Source: a virus. Taken from it: a stretch of DNA of 35,547 bases. Positions 23,501 to 30,533 of the stretch are shown piece after piece. The translations under genes and the position numbers were made by a program. The notes below the pieces were generated by a model, which was given only the letters and a program-made list of their open reading frames with translations, was not told the origin of the DNA and searched no databases. The stretch's first letter is position 1. Each line of letters begins with the position of its first letter. The stretch covers positions 1 through 35,547 of the IMG/VR virus record IMGVR_UViG_3300030331_005786; one strand, written 5' to 3'.

Positions 23501-25237
23501 ATTTTCTATAGGATATGGAAAAGAAGGATCAGCTAGAGCAATAACATATCCTAAAGTTGATTGTTGTTGGTCATAATAGTTTATAACTGATCCTGAAGCT
23601 ATATCTACATATCTACTAATAAATTCTAAACCAGAACCTGCTGCTGGGTATGTGTCAATTGTATTTAAATTAAATCCTATTGAATTAAAATTATTACCTC
23701 CAACCTCAAATCCTAATGATTCTATAACCTCATCTGCTAATCCTAAAGGTAAAACAGATCCAGTTAAAGAAGAATTTGTATTACGAATTTGTTCAACAGC
23801 TTCAGTGTAAAGATAAGCTTCATCGAAAGTTTGACCAACCATACTTATAAACTTAATATATTGGTTGTTATTGCTATTGTCAGTTATAAATGGAGGTATT
23901 AAATAATATAAATAATCCTGATTATCGTTATCATATCTTGAAGCAGAATAGATTTGATTTTTTCCTGTATTATAATAAGCACTTGATTCGTTAGTACTAC
24001 CAAACCAATTTAATGCCTCTGAACTTGTAACAGAAAAATTTTCATAAGGATATGTTTCTGTATATTTAGGCCAAGATTCTGACCCCGTTACATAATATAA
24101 AAAATATTCATAACTATCAAATTTACTAATTATGTTATTTATATTATTACTAATATTATTATAACTAGAAGAATAATCTCTAGATCCTGTAGTTCCTCCT
24201 GTAATAGTTTCTAAACTAGCTATTTCAGCTGATTGGCTTTCAATTGAAGCTAATTTATCTTTAAAATTTCTTAATCTTTGTTCTGCTGATGAATATTTTA
24301 CAAATTGATCCCATTCTCCATAATTTTTTCTTATTATTACTCCTTTTTGGTCTTGTAAAGAATTAAATTGATAAAATGAAGCTGAAGAATTTGTATTAAC
24401 TAAATCTTTTAAATTTTTATAATTTGTTGAATTATTAACCCTATCTTTAATAGGTATATTATAATTAGGTCCTTTAAGTGATAATAAATTATCAATAAAT
24501 TCTAAATTAGGTTGGAAATCTATACTAAATACTTGTGTTTCTCCTACTTTTGTAATAATTTGTAATTCTTGATCTATTTGAAATTCTGAGGGTAAAGGTG
24601 AATATAATTTTATTAATATAGTAGTTCCATTAGTGGATCCAGTTTGTGGTACTTCTAATTGACTATTTACTGCTATAAAATTTCTATTATTTCCAAATGA
24701 AATATAAAATTCATCTGCATTGTCTCTATCATTTATTTTCTCAAAAAATTGTTGATAATAGCTTTCAATTTGAGAATTTGATAAAAAATTATTTGCAATT
24801 CTTAATTCTGTTCTATCTCCAGAAACATCTTTTAAAAAATAGGGATGACCATCAAATGTATCAGTTTGTACTTCATTAAGTTCAGATCCTAATTCAAAAT
24901 CTATAAAATTATATAAAGCATAATAATTACCTGATGAATATCCTTGATTAAATACATCTTCAATAGGATTTAATTGAAATTGGTTATATATAGAATCAGA
25001 ACTTGTAATTGCTCCATCTGGAGGTAAATAAGAACCATCAGCTTGATAATCTAAATTTTCATATAATATAGTTTTAGCATAATTATATATATAAAATTGA
25101 GTTTTGCTTTTTGTTGTAGAAAATGAACCTGTTAATTCTATTGAAGGTACAATAGCATCTAAACTTAATTCAAATCCTTCTTGGATAAAAACTTCAGCGT
25201 TTATCTGATTAATTGATGCAGAAACTGGTGTTGCCAT
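17540..25237 (-). CDS. Giant baseplate/tail protein with LamG-like region
   Basis: 2565 residues, by far the largest gene here. The N-terminal 600 residues contain a Tyr/Asn-rich part and a segment about 500-640 (YKRIFHNMVSLVKRKGTVTG, then LRQLINIWGVPNTMLRISEFGG) that I associate with tail/baseplate proteins of Bacteroidota phages. About 690-945 is a concanavalin/LamG-like region ending GSFQEFRYYRRALSASSFND, the usual closing strand of such folds. The rest is long Ser/Gly/Thr-rich beta sequence with several Ig-like or jelly-roll-like stretches. It follows gp6 and could fill the roles of T4 gp7/gp10 or act as a fibre. The LamG-like region may bind sugars. There is no signal peptide and no internal stop. 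Confidence 0.85.
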   Translation of the reverse strand: MATPVSASINQINAEVFIQEGFELSLDAIVPSIELTGSFSTTKSKTQFYIYNYAKTILYENLDYQADGSYLPPDGAITSSDSIYNQFQLNPIEDVFNQGYSSGNYYALYNFIDFELGSELNEVQTDTFDGHPYFLKDVSGDRTELRIANNFLSNSQIESYYQQFFEKINDRDNADEFYISFGNNRNFIAVNSQLEVPQTGSTNGTTILIKLYSPLPSEFQIDQELQIITKVGETQVFSIDFQPNLEFIDNLLSLKGPNYNIPIKDRVNNSTNYKNLKDLVNTNSSASFYQFNSLQDQKGVIIRKNYGEWDQFVKYSSAEQRLRNFKDKLASIESQSAEIASLETITGGTTGSRDYSSSYNNISNNINNIISKFDSYEYFLYYVTGSESWPKYTETYPYENFSVTSSEALNWFGSTNESSAYYNTGKNQIYSASRYDNDNQDYLYYLIPPFITDNSNNNQYIKFISMVGQTFDEAYLYTEAVEQIRNTNSSLTGSVLPLGLADEVIESLGFEVGGNNFNSIGFNLNTIDTYPAAGSGLEFISRYVDIASGSVINYYDQQQSTLGYVIALADPSFPYPIENAAQEIYKRIFHNMVSLVKRKGTVTGLRQLINIWGVPNTMLRISEFGGKNKDDENDYDLWMNRYSTAFNTFATPATASIPNTGRYPTVNANAMFPWLPLAANASAPSAGSTGVELPDCIQFRFKTAREATAITNFSESLLLKRGADPTFDDEDNNGDFGIFLHQSGSQSGSFDGASTPHFNTYASMSFVISGSLTQGAQEARNIGGTNFANVYITDPIYLPFYNKEWWTVQIQRKTHISASGQNNTINEFELRVGQNIYNGYDGNEVGWLASSSLTMSAGVASASMNEAWNRFFLDPNPGSTKQIHNYHGSQVFLPGNIFPNAVYTANNTVGKANSKTIPGFDLGDTMSGSFQEFRYYRRALSASSFNDLVMNPESIQGHSDSNTGPGSSYDLLSYRVPLGNELEFTEPNGSASYFDATYVTNLRQFSFGGLQPTGPLDSNLVSGSSTVGSVHPAVVNYTGSYGIGVGNPGLYTSSFFNKPSPTTTSPFFNPYFLNFRFNDTPELTVTSSYVVPNNSLNYMDQPSAGIRNRIKNKIQVIDGNEFGTTLSPFRSIQQEFEQSSSYTEDINSLEVGFSFQNEINDDIISTFGHGVVSDAIADPRNISESGDRYPELTRIAEDYFKKYQGYPVITPLFTKYQDPKIIEKEYDYNRLIKFYESSLFKAIKNYVPARTSLSTGIIVKQHLLERNKTNTEIGININTVIATTPINEDEGSNVKGYNNRIVKKNLLITSSIGMQSLTGSAGGSVNKYNILRGTTGSKINMGRSLTFTTEGRNITNFYDDFGADEGYFQTNGDFFQGPQIPNEASSALTASQFFTVLRPLDVQYRFKASSIDSDTHILTISGSKRGILFEKEFDGTVSSDVDFTSPVLTLMPEERYQVWVRDTSGTDSVQFITSSFNAYNLTNTGPTSGGGIIGNPGFSNPTPPLSSSQQAWFYVDNFTGENKIKNTQDEFYNGEYSGSSIDPLPAQYNPYRIFADGNDQTPDTLPTPSFDLNNAVTSKVSTGLTSTGLTLSSVSTAGITITTDAAVSTGTYFIVGAFENLVPGIAYTVSGSVTALTNLPQVGPALQGADSTGFIASATALSGSERVASLRQFEITFTATNFGSAPGVIQPFTSGPGSGFDNGGFSAFFLASSQPQSATFELHSISIVGGLGGKHLQPNDGFTIIPSQSQLFQNSFYNPLINNVSSSRKNSYLFDMDFDPVTSGSTKIQGIPSDYPLLVSASQLGWEPANRGTTTPLLEFAEVPDSNYTALSVINPRYNGSLLESADYNFYTGIPSASVATGLSPTQGFTSLANLPELLAIHKVRYVNGETGSWGGDVSYGKTAVIDKNPINIAHFKQSFSSPSVFNTTTFILDQLIQIPFNDILNEQSPIITSSLLNGSNENLIPVSSTFEKNRRASVFFNSQTKTFRAFNLTLNYATLANGSHNIFAPANDFQAYFSNQFTNINTTISHSWFRPTWALRSNQFQQFQIGSSKGGGVMNDDQIPNVPLQSDLELKQMTSASAINIFTTGSSDYARSKGLGILTLLGPNQSSVTPRAILSNGSFTSNFSLIGPLYALFNTLNINTRRGDASVNANFATENGVPGVTYPALQTTVGFASTITSLGTGSNFGSIAFVPQTNGLKTANSSPSVGDTTLPVIQDKENLDNYYRFNFSQSLLSEYEQNDKSFEIKVGDEIRVSYRFPSQNAATQDINDINENFETITQDFRVIEYEIAPPALMTEAFGIPGGGSTFNFDIPGLITSSAPEFNGYATQIDEYTRRLDIAMQNKSCFYLMNAGAGNATLDGCGSGSFIANVQQTNFVTNLDGESRPTTVTVTVQRSNFRTPQTTTSANWIFGTNMSGVDDYAGITAGGTGSLVMPRKYGGSGFNFQRKLFITDGEDQTQALAFDAGFVWNRLLVDPDPVALVKPIPSGSILAATIRRRTEDDSRVVLDLSPPSGSRGITTPSGDGYLIPNDLTSTQQANVQKIINKLQSENVFDNPDKNEEV

Positions 25238-25250
25238 ATTTTAATTTAAT

Positions 25251-25679
25251 TTATCCTCTTACTGTTACTTCATCTGATGTTGCTTCAGGAAGATTTTGAT
25301 CTCTTCCCGTACCTGAAAATGTTGCCTCATTAGGATCTATTGCATCTTCTAAATTAGTAGCTTCCTGTATTAGATTTAGATTTTGTCTTCTTAACTCAGC
25401 AATTTCATCTAATAATGCTTGTATTTCATCACTAATAGTAGCAAAATCAGCATACTCACCACTAGTTCTTGCAAGATATTGATGAGATTCTATTTCTCCA
25501 AGTTTAGGTATAATATAGAAAAATTTATCATAAAGATACCAAAAATCATCTAAATCAGCTAAATCTCTATCAAAGAATGAAGGATCAGGAATATTAACTA
25601 ATTGAGTAAATTCTTTATTTACTGTTTGGTTAAATTTTTCTTTATTATATCTTTGTGCTTTTAATGTTATCTTCTCCAT
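25251..25679 (-). CDS. Small coiled-coil baseplate-region protein
   Basis: 142 residues. The first 70 (MEKITLKAQRYNKEKFNQTV, then DPSFFDRDLADLDDFWYLYD) are acidic and aromatic. About 80-110 is a short coiled coil (ISDEIQALLDEIAELRRQNL). The tail is Gly/Thr/Asp-rich. The ATG shares the last base with the stop region of the 486-residue gene upstream (25679), so it is tightly coupled. It lies between two large structural genes, so it is likely a small baseplate or fibre-attachment component. No family recognised. Confidence 0.78.
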   Translation of the reverse strand: MEKITLKAQRYNKEKFNQTVNKEFTQLVNIPDPSFFDRDLADLDDFWYLYDKFFYIIPKLGEIESHQYLARTSGEYADFATISDEIQALLDEIAELRRQNLNLIQEATNLEDAIDPNEATFSGTGRDQNLPEATSDEVTVRG

Positions 25680-27139
25680 TATCCATTTATTACTTTAAAC
25701 ATTATGTCTTCATCAAATACCTTTGTAGTACCATCTACAGTAGTTTTTAATAAAATTGTATAATATCTTTCTGGTTCTAATCCCCCCATATAAATATCAA
25801 AATAGCTAGAAGTAGTATCAGCACTTACCTGGGTAAAAGTGTTATCAAATTCAATTACATATTCATTTGTTTCAGAATCTTTAATAGCGTAATATGAAGT
25901 TTGTGGTAAATAAAAATTTGTTAAATACCCAGATTGAGTTTGAAATACCTTTTTAGGATATTGAGGAACAGCTGCTATTCTAAATCTTTGTATACTTTCA
26001 GAAAAATATACTCCATCATTATTATATGATGATATAAATGCTTCAGGTTGAGCTAATGTTGCCATTTCTGAAGAAGTAAAATAAAAGAAATCATCAAATT
26101 TAAAATCTATTTGTGGGGGATATATAGTATTAGTATCTACAGAATAAAATTTAAATGTAGATGCCTGAGATTCAGAAGGAATAAATTCAACTGATGAAGT
26201 TTGTTTAATAATAAATCCTTCATTTGGTATATCACCTCCACTAACTCCTTTAGATTGACTTATCCAAATATCAACAGTATTTGTTACATCAACATTTAGA
26301 TCTATACTATCAGCATAGGTAAATGTTTGGATTTGTACAATATCTTTTAATGTAGCTGACCCTGTAAACCATGTTCCTCCTCCAGTTCCTCCATAAACAC
26401 TACTATAAGATGCCGTTGTTCTAGCTGTATAAGGTGTTAGATCTTGATGCCATTCTTTATCAGCTGTTGAACCAGTCCAAGAACAACCATTTTTAGTAAC
26501 AGGAGAATTTCCAAATCTTCCTGTTCCCATATCCCAACTTTGTGATATTGGATATACTTTTAAAAAAGATGTTGAATTTAAGTTAGTTACTACAGCAGCA
26601 TAATTTCTTAAATTAGAATTCCAATCTCTTGGAATAAAATTTCCTGCAGTTAAAGTAAATGATGCTGTTGTTAAATTTTGAGCTGTTGTAAGTAATCCTC
26701 CTAATTCTATTACATCCCCTGGTTTATAACCTTTACCATCAATTACACGACTATTTTGTACATTTGCTGCTGTAATGGTATTACCTCCTACTGTTAATTG
26801 AATTTTTCCTCCAATACCGTTTCCTGTTGAAGCTGTGATAGGATATATATTTGTTGAAATAGAATTATCTAAGTTTGATGGATTATCTGTTATTACCCCA
26901 AATAAGTTTCCATGTAGTTTATTTATATAATTTTCATCACCCCCAGAACTAGATACATAAGCATCAAAAGCAGTATTTAATGAAGTTTGTGAAAATTTTA
27001 TTAAATATCTACTAGTTTGAGCATTACTATCTAATAAGTAAGTAGATGCTTCTAATATTTCATCTAATCCTGTATTCATATCAGGATCTTGAGTATATAA
27101 TGTAGCGTCTTTTTCAGGAAAAATTTTATAAATTGCCAT
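25679..27139 (-). CDS. Baseplate/tail structural protein, DNRLRE-like
   Basis: 486 residues. It begins MAIYKIFPEKDATLYTQDPD, then TSRYLIKFSQTSLN. This resembles the DNRLRE type of domain (an N-terminal 'proxy' strand with DATLY, then RxLIKF). Middle parts have WDMGTGRFGNSP and GCSWTGSTADKEWH. The C-terminal 130 residues (FSESIQRFRIAAVPQYPKKV, then MGGLEPERYYTILLKTTVDG) look like an Ig- or FN3-like domain. No catalytic residues are evident. Position between gp6 and the giant tail protein suggests a baseplate wedge or appendage role, possibly in place of T4 gp8-gp10. The family call is tentative. Confidence 0.8.
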   Translation of the reverse strand: MAIYKIFPEKDATLYTQDPDMNTGLDEILEASTYLLDSNAQTSRYLIKFSQTSLNTAFDAYVSSSGGDENYINKLHGNLFGVITDNPSNLDNSISTNIYPITASTGNGIGGKIQLTVGGNTITAANVQNSRVIDGKGYKPGDVIELGGLLTTAQNLTTASFTLTAGNFIPRDWNSNLRNYAAVVTNLNSTSFLKVYPISQSWDMGTGRFGNSPVTKNGCSWTGSTADKEWHQDLTPYTARTTASYSSVYGGTGGGTWFTGSATLKDIVQIQTFTYADSIDLNVDVTNTVDIWISQSKGVSGGDIPNEGFIIKQTSSVEFIPSESQASTFKFYSVDTNTIYPPQIDFKFDDFFYFTSSEMATLAQPEAFISSYNNDGVYFSESIQRFRIAAVPQYPKKVFQTQSGYLTNFYLPQTSYYAIKDSETNEYVIEFDNTFTQVSADTTSSYFDIYMGGLEPERYYTILLKTTVDGTTKVFDEDIMFKVING

Positions 27140-27143
27140 TTAA

Positions 27144-27854
27144 TTATATATTAAAATTTGTTATGTCATTAGTTGAAGGTACAACATTATCAGGAACTAT
27201 ACTTTCATCAATAGATGTTGGAATTCCTCCTTTTCCAGGTTGTTGATTTAACCCACCCCCTATAACTTCCTCAATTTCATTATTAGGATCTGCTAATACT
27301 TCTAAATAAGTTCTATCAGGTGTGTATTGTTGTAATGTCATTGTTTCTAAAGTTCCAGCGTCTTCATCTCCAATATTAGTATCTATGAATTTAGCCTTTG
27401 TTGGATATCTTAAAACTTTATATTGTCCTCCATCTAAAAATGAAGATTTTGTACCATTTGATGCTGCTGTTCTATTTGGACCACCAGTGCCTCCTTGTTT
27501 TGTTCCAGCTTCTGGATTTTCTACATCTAGTGCTGTTACTTTAAGTGATTGGTTTAAAGGATTATTCATAGTAGCTCTTACTTCACCTTCTTTTGTTGTA
27601 AAATAGGGATTTTCTGAATTATAAATTTGTACAAATCCAGATGCAGGATCACTAGTTGAACCTCCATCTATTAAAGTACCATTTTCAGATTGATCTTCTC
27701 TGTTTTCAAGATATTCTACTTTAAGTGGTGATGGTACTGGTGGAATAGGTCCTGGGTTATTACCAAGATATGATGCTGGGGTACCAAGACCTGTTGCTAA
27801 ACCTTCATCTCCTCTTCTATCAAATGATTTTTTATATCTTTCTAGTAAATCCAT
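27144..27854 (-). CDS. Pro/Gly-rich structural protein
   Basis: 236 residues. The N-terminus is charged (MDLLERYKKSFDRRGDEG) and is followed by Gly/Pro-rich stretches (GNNPGPIPPVPSPLKVEYLE). A folded middle (KVLRYPTKAKFIDTNIGDED, then MTLQQYTPDRTYLEVL) and a disordered tail follow. It has few aromatic residues and no known domain. It starts eleven bases after the gp6 gene's upstream neighbour boundary in the same operon. By position it is likely a baseplate wedge accessory protein. I cannot assign a T4 counterpart. Confidence 0.78.
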   Translation of the reverse strand: MDLLERYKKSFDRRGDEGLATGLGTPASYLGNNPGPIPPVPSPLKVEYLENREDQSENGTLIDGGSTSDPASGFVQIYNSENPYFTTKEGEVRATMNNPLNQSLKVTALDVENPEAGTKQGGTGGPNRTAASNGTKSSFLDGGQYKVLRYPTKAKFIDTNIGDEDAGTLETMTLQQYTPDRTYLEVLADPNNEIEEVIGGGLNQQPGKGGIPTSIDESIVPDNVVPSTNDITNFNI

Positions 27855-27865
27855 ATTTTTTTATT

Positions 27866-29725
27866 TTATAGTGGTACTACTCTTCCAACAATATCAGCTT
27901 GTGGAAATTTTAATTCAAACACCATAGGATCAACTGAAGGATAAATAATACCATTATTTGTAGCTGCTATTAAGTCATAAGAAAAATCACTATATCCTTT
28001 ACTTGCTCCAGCTATATTTTTTATACTAACATTAGTTACTGTTTGTACTCCTTCTACTTTATCCAGAAGTATACTTATATCTTTTAATAAGATAGGTTGA
28101 TTAATATTCCAATTATCTATACTAAAATAATCTGTTAATTCATTTATGCATCGTAAAATTACATCATTGTTATTAAAATTAGGTAATACTATAATATCAA
28201 ATTCACACGTTATGTTTATAATATATGCGTCCTTTATTTTAATAGAATCATTTATCATTCTATATTCTGATAGATATGTTTTTAAATTTTGTTTTAAAGT
28301 TGAAGAAGCTGTTCTTAATTTTTTATCTGAGTCAAAAGATAGTACATACATATCTAAAATTGTAGGTAATTCACCTATTGCATATTCTGCTACTTTCGTA
28401 GGTTGAATAAATGCTTTTGCAATAGTACCTATATTAGCAGGCATGCTTAAAGCTCTAATTAAATAATCTTGTTGAGTAACTGTTCTTAATTGGTTTTGAA
28501 AAGTACCTAAAGCATTTTGTCTTGTTTCTTCTATAGTATCTCCTCCTTGCCCACCATCAGCTGCTAGTGTATTATTTACAGCCACAGAAGCAAAAATCTG
28601 ATTTGCTAAAGTACTATTTGTAATATTTGGATTTGTAAATACTATATCTGTAGGTGAGAAATTAGTTAATGTTCCAGATGCTACATTTGCTTCTAATCCT
28701 CCTCCAGTTAAATATCTTATATTTAAAGTTGTATTTGCAGGAGCTATACCATAAGTATCAGTAAACATAAAATTTAATGGAGAGTATGCTGTTGATAATT
28801 TATCTTTTGAAAATGGTAAACCAGTTCCTACATTATCAGGATTAGGTACAATATTTTCATCATTATCACTTACAGTTCCTGCTCCAAATCCTAATTGTAA
28901 TGTTGTTGAATTTAAAAATCTTGTTGTAAATCTTCTTTGAACTTGTTTTAAATTTAATAAATTAGGAGCATCATCTTGTACTGCATTTGGGTCCGTGTAA
29001 CTTGCGTTTATTTTTGTAGTAAATACTGTATCTTGAGCTAAATTAAGTACTTCATAGTATTCATTACCATTACTATCAAATACGTCTAATACACTTATAA
29101 TATTATTAGCAGTAATATCAAATACTGGGAATTTTGAAGGAGAACCAAACACTGCTTGTGTAGAATTAATAGTCCCTGATATAGCTTTTCTTGTTTTTTT
29201 CAATAAAAATCTATCTGGGTCTGTTCCACTTAATGAAAAAATTGAAATCTCAGTTGGATCTAAAGATGAAGAAATTGAAAAATCACAAACATCTTCTGTT
29301 ATAAATTTAATGTTAGAATTTTCATTCGAAGTTATTTGAAAATCTTCTGGTATTTTTAATGCGTAATCAAAATCTGGGACTAATTCTGTTCCTACTAATT
29401 TTGAAGGTACTTGTTGGAAAAATGAAATTTCTACAGTAGCTGCTGTTGTTACTTTAGGTCTATAACCTAACATATAGGATAAATCAAATAGATTTTTTTC
29501 TTGTCTTGCATATTGTATAAAAGTTTCTTGAATTTGATTATCTAGATAAAAAGATAAAACATCTCCAACATATGCTGCCATTTCTATGAATAACATTCCT
29601 GTAGAATCAGAAGAAAAGTCATTGAAAGTATTAGGAAAATATGTTTTAGAATAATCTATAAGAGAATTCCTAAATGTATTAAAATCTCTATTAGTATATG
29701 TTATATTTCTGTTTAAAGTTGCCAT
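27866..29725 (-). CDS. 6: Baseplate wedge protein gp6-like (baseplate J family)
   Basis: 619 residues. The N-terminus is a recognisable T4 gp6 signature: MATLNRNITYTNRDFNTFRN, then SLIDYSKTYFPNTFNDFSSD, GMLFIEMAAYVGDVLSFYLD and LFDLSYMLGYRPK. The C-terminal half has the baseplate-J-type core (GGQGGDTIEETRQNALGTFQ, then TVTQQDYLIRALSMPANIGT). In T4, gp6 dimers form the ring that holds baseplate wedges together. The length is close to T4 gp6 (about 660). It starts at the last base of the gp25 gene's stop context, the gene order typical of T4-like phages. High confidence. Confidence 0.93.
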   Translation of the reverse strand: MATLNRNITYTNRDFNTFRNSLIDYSKTYFPNTFNDFSSDSTGMLFIEMAAYVGDVLSFYLDNQIQETFIQYARQEKNLFDLSYMLGYRPKVTTAATVEISFFQQVPSKLVGTELVPDFDYALKIPEDFQITSNENSNIKFITEDVCDFSISSSLDPTEISIFSLSGTDPDRFLLKKTRKAISGTINSTQAVFGSPSKFPVFDITANNIISVLDVFDSNGNEYYEVLNLAQDTVFTTKINASYTDPNAVQDDAPNLLNLKQVQRRFTTRFLNSTTLQLGFGAGTVSDNDENIVPNPDNVGTGLPFSKDKLSTAYSPLNFMFTDTYGIAPANTTLNIRYLTGGGLEANVASGTLTNFSPTDIVFTNPNITNSTLANQIFASVAVNNTLAADGGQGGDTIEETRQNALGTFQNQLRTVTQQDYLIRALSMPANIGTIAKAFIQPTKVAEYAIGELPTILDMYVLSFDSDKKLRTASSTLKQNLKTYLSEYRMINDSIKIKDAYIINITCEFDIIVLPNFNNNDVILRCINELTDYFSIDNWNINQPILLKDISILLDKVEGVQTVTNVSIKNIAGASKGYSDFSYDLIAATNNGIIYPSVDPMVFELKFPQADIVGRVVPL

Positions 29726-30132
29726 TATTGTAATGCTATATTAATTGAATCTTCTTCTCCTAAGTTAACTACTGAATAATCTAACTCAAAATTTATAGTA
29801 TTTAAATCTGGTTGATTATCAAAATTTATTTTTTTTACTTCTATTGAGGGAAAATTATTTGTAATATTATCTCTAATTCTATCTTCAAGTGCAGAAGTAG
29901 TTCCATCATTAATACCTTCCCAAATTAATGCTCTTAAGTCTGCTCCAAAATTAGGTCTAAATACTCTTTCTCCTTTATTTGTTAATAAAAAATTAATTAA
30001 ATTAGTTTTAACTACTTCTCTAGTAGTAAAAGTAGGATTAAATACTGCTCTTCCTGATAAAGGGAAACTAAAACCTAAAGCGGCACTACCACTATTAACA
30101 GTTGGAAAAACATTATTTATTATCCTAGCCAT
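29725..30132 (-). CDS. 25: Baseplate wedge protein gp25-like
   Basis: 135 residues, close to T4 gp25 (132). The fold signature is clear: FTTREVVKTNLINFLLTNKG, then GERVFRPNFGADLRALIWE (Gly54, Arg56, Pro60, Phe62, Gly63), then LEDRIRDNITNNFPSIEV. In contractile machines this lysozyme-like protein joins the sheath to the wedge. It sits directly before the gp6-like gene, as in T4-like genomes, and overlaps it by one base (TAATG type). The start follows the 117-residue gene without a gap. Confidence 0.92.
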   Translation of the reverse strand: MARIINNVFPTVNSGSAALGFSFPLSGRAVFNPTFTTREVVKTNLINFLLTNKGERVFRPNFGADLRALIWEGINDGTTSALEDRIRDNITNNFPSIEVKKINFDNQPDLNTINFELDYSVVNLGEEDSINIALQ

Positions 30133-30485
30133 TATTTACTATTCATTAAGTTCATTATTTGATCCATACCTACACTTCCTTCAGGTAATGCACCATTTAC
30201 TGTATCCATTCCTGGGTTAGGTCTAAAAGTTTGAATATTATTTGTATTAAAAGAAGCTGCTGTTTCTCCTAGAATATTTTTATATGCATCTCTTTTTTCT
30301 TGAGAGGACATTACTGGTGAAGTAGGAGAAGGAGTTGGTTTAGATGGATTATAGGATTCCATTACAGGAGATGTTGTAACCATCTTTGGTGATTTAACTG
30401 CTTCTAAAAGGATATCTTTTAATTCTTCTTGTATTACTTCTCTTACAGTTTCTTTTAATATCTTTTTTAATTCTGTTAATTTCAT
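30132..30485 (-). CDS. Small protein with amphipathic leader and Pro-rich linker
   Basis: 117 residues. Residues 1-31 are a long amphipathic helix (MKLTELKKILKETVREVIQE, then ELKDILLEAVKSP) that ends in LLE and resembles the capsid-targeting-like leaders of the accessory block. A Pro/Ser/Thr-rich linker follows (SYNPSKPTPSPTSPVMSSQE), then a short C-terminal segment. An exact promoter element lies six bases upstream, so a transcription unit with gp25 and gp6 starts here. Function unknown. It is the only protein in the tail block with this type of N-terminus. Confidence 0.75.
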   Translation of the reverse strand: MKLTELKKILKETVREVIQEELKDILLEAVKSPKMVTTSPVMESYNPSKPTPSPTSPVMSSQEKRDAYKNILGETAASFNTNNIQTFRPNPGMDTVNGALPEGSVGMDQIMNLMNSK

Positions 30486-30491
30486 TTCTAT

Positions 30492-30506
30492 TTTTATTAT
30501 AAATAT
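30492..30506 (-). promoter_or_regulatory. Putative late promoter element
   Basis: An exact copy of ATATTTATAATAAAA on the coding strand, six bases before the ATG of the 117-residue gene and ahead of gp25 and gp6. Its presence before an obvious late (baseplate) unit is the best support for the late-promoter reading. Confidence 0.62.
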
Positions 30507-30533
30507 TAATATCTTATGTTTTTATATCAATTA

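Noticed and set aside
27322-27606. Plus-strand open frames opposite structural genes (also near 8792, 13245, 28146, 32023 and 35124)
   Set aside because: Compositional shadows of AT-rich minus-strand genes; no plausible domain, and they would overlap well-supported genes fully.
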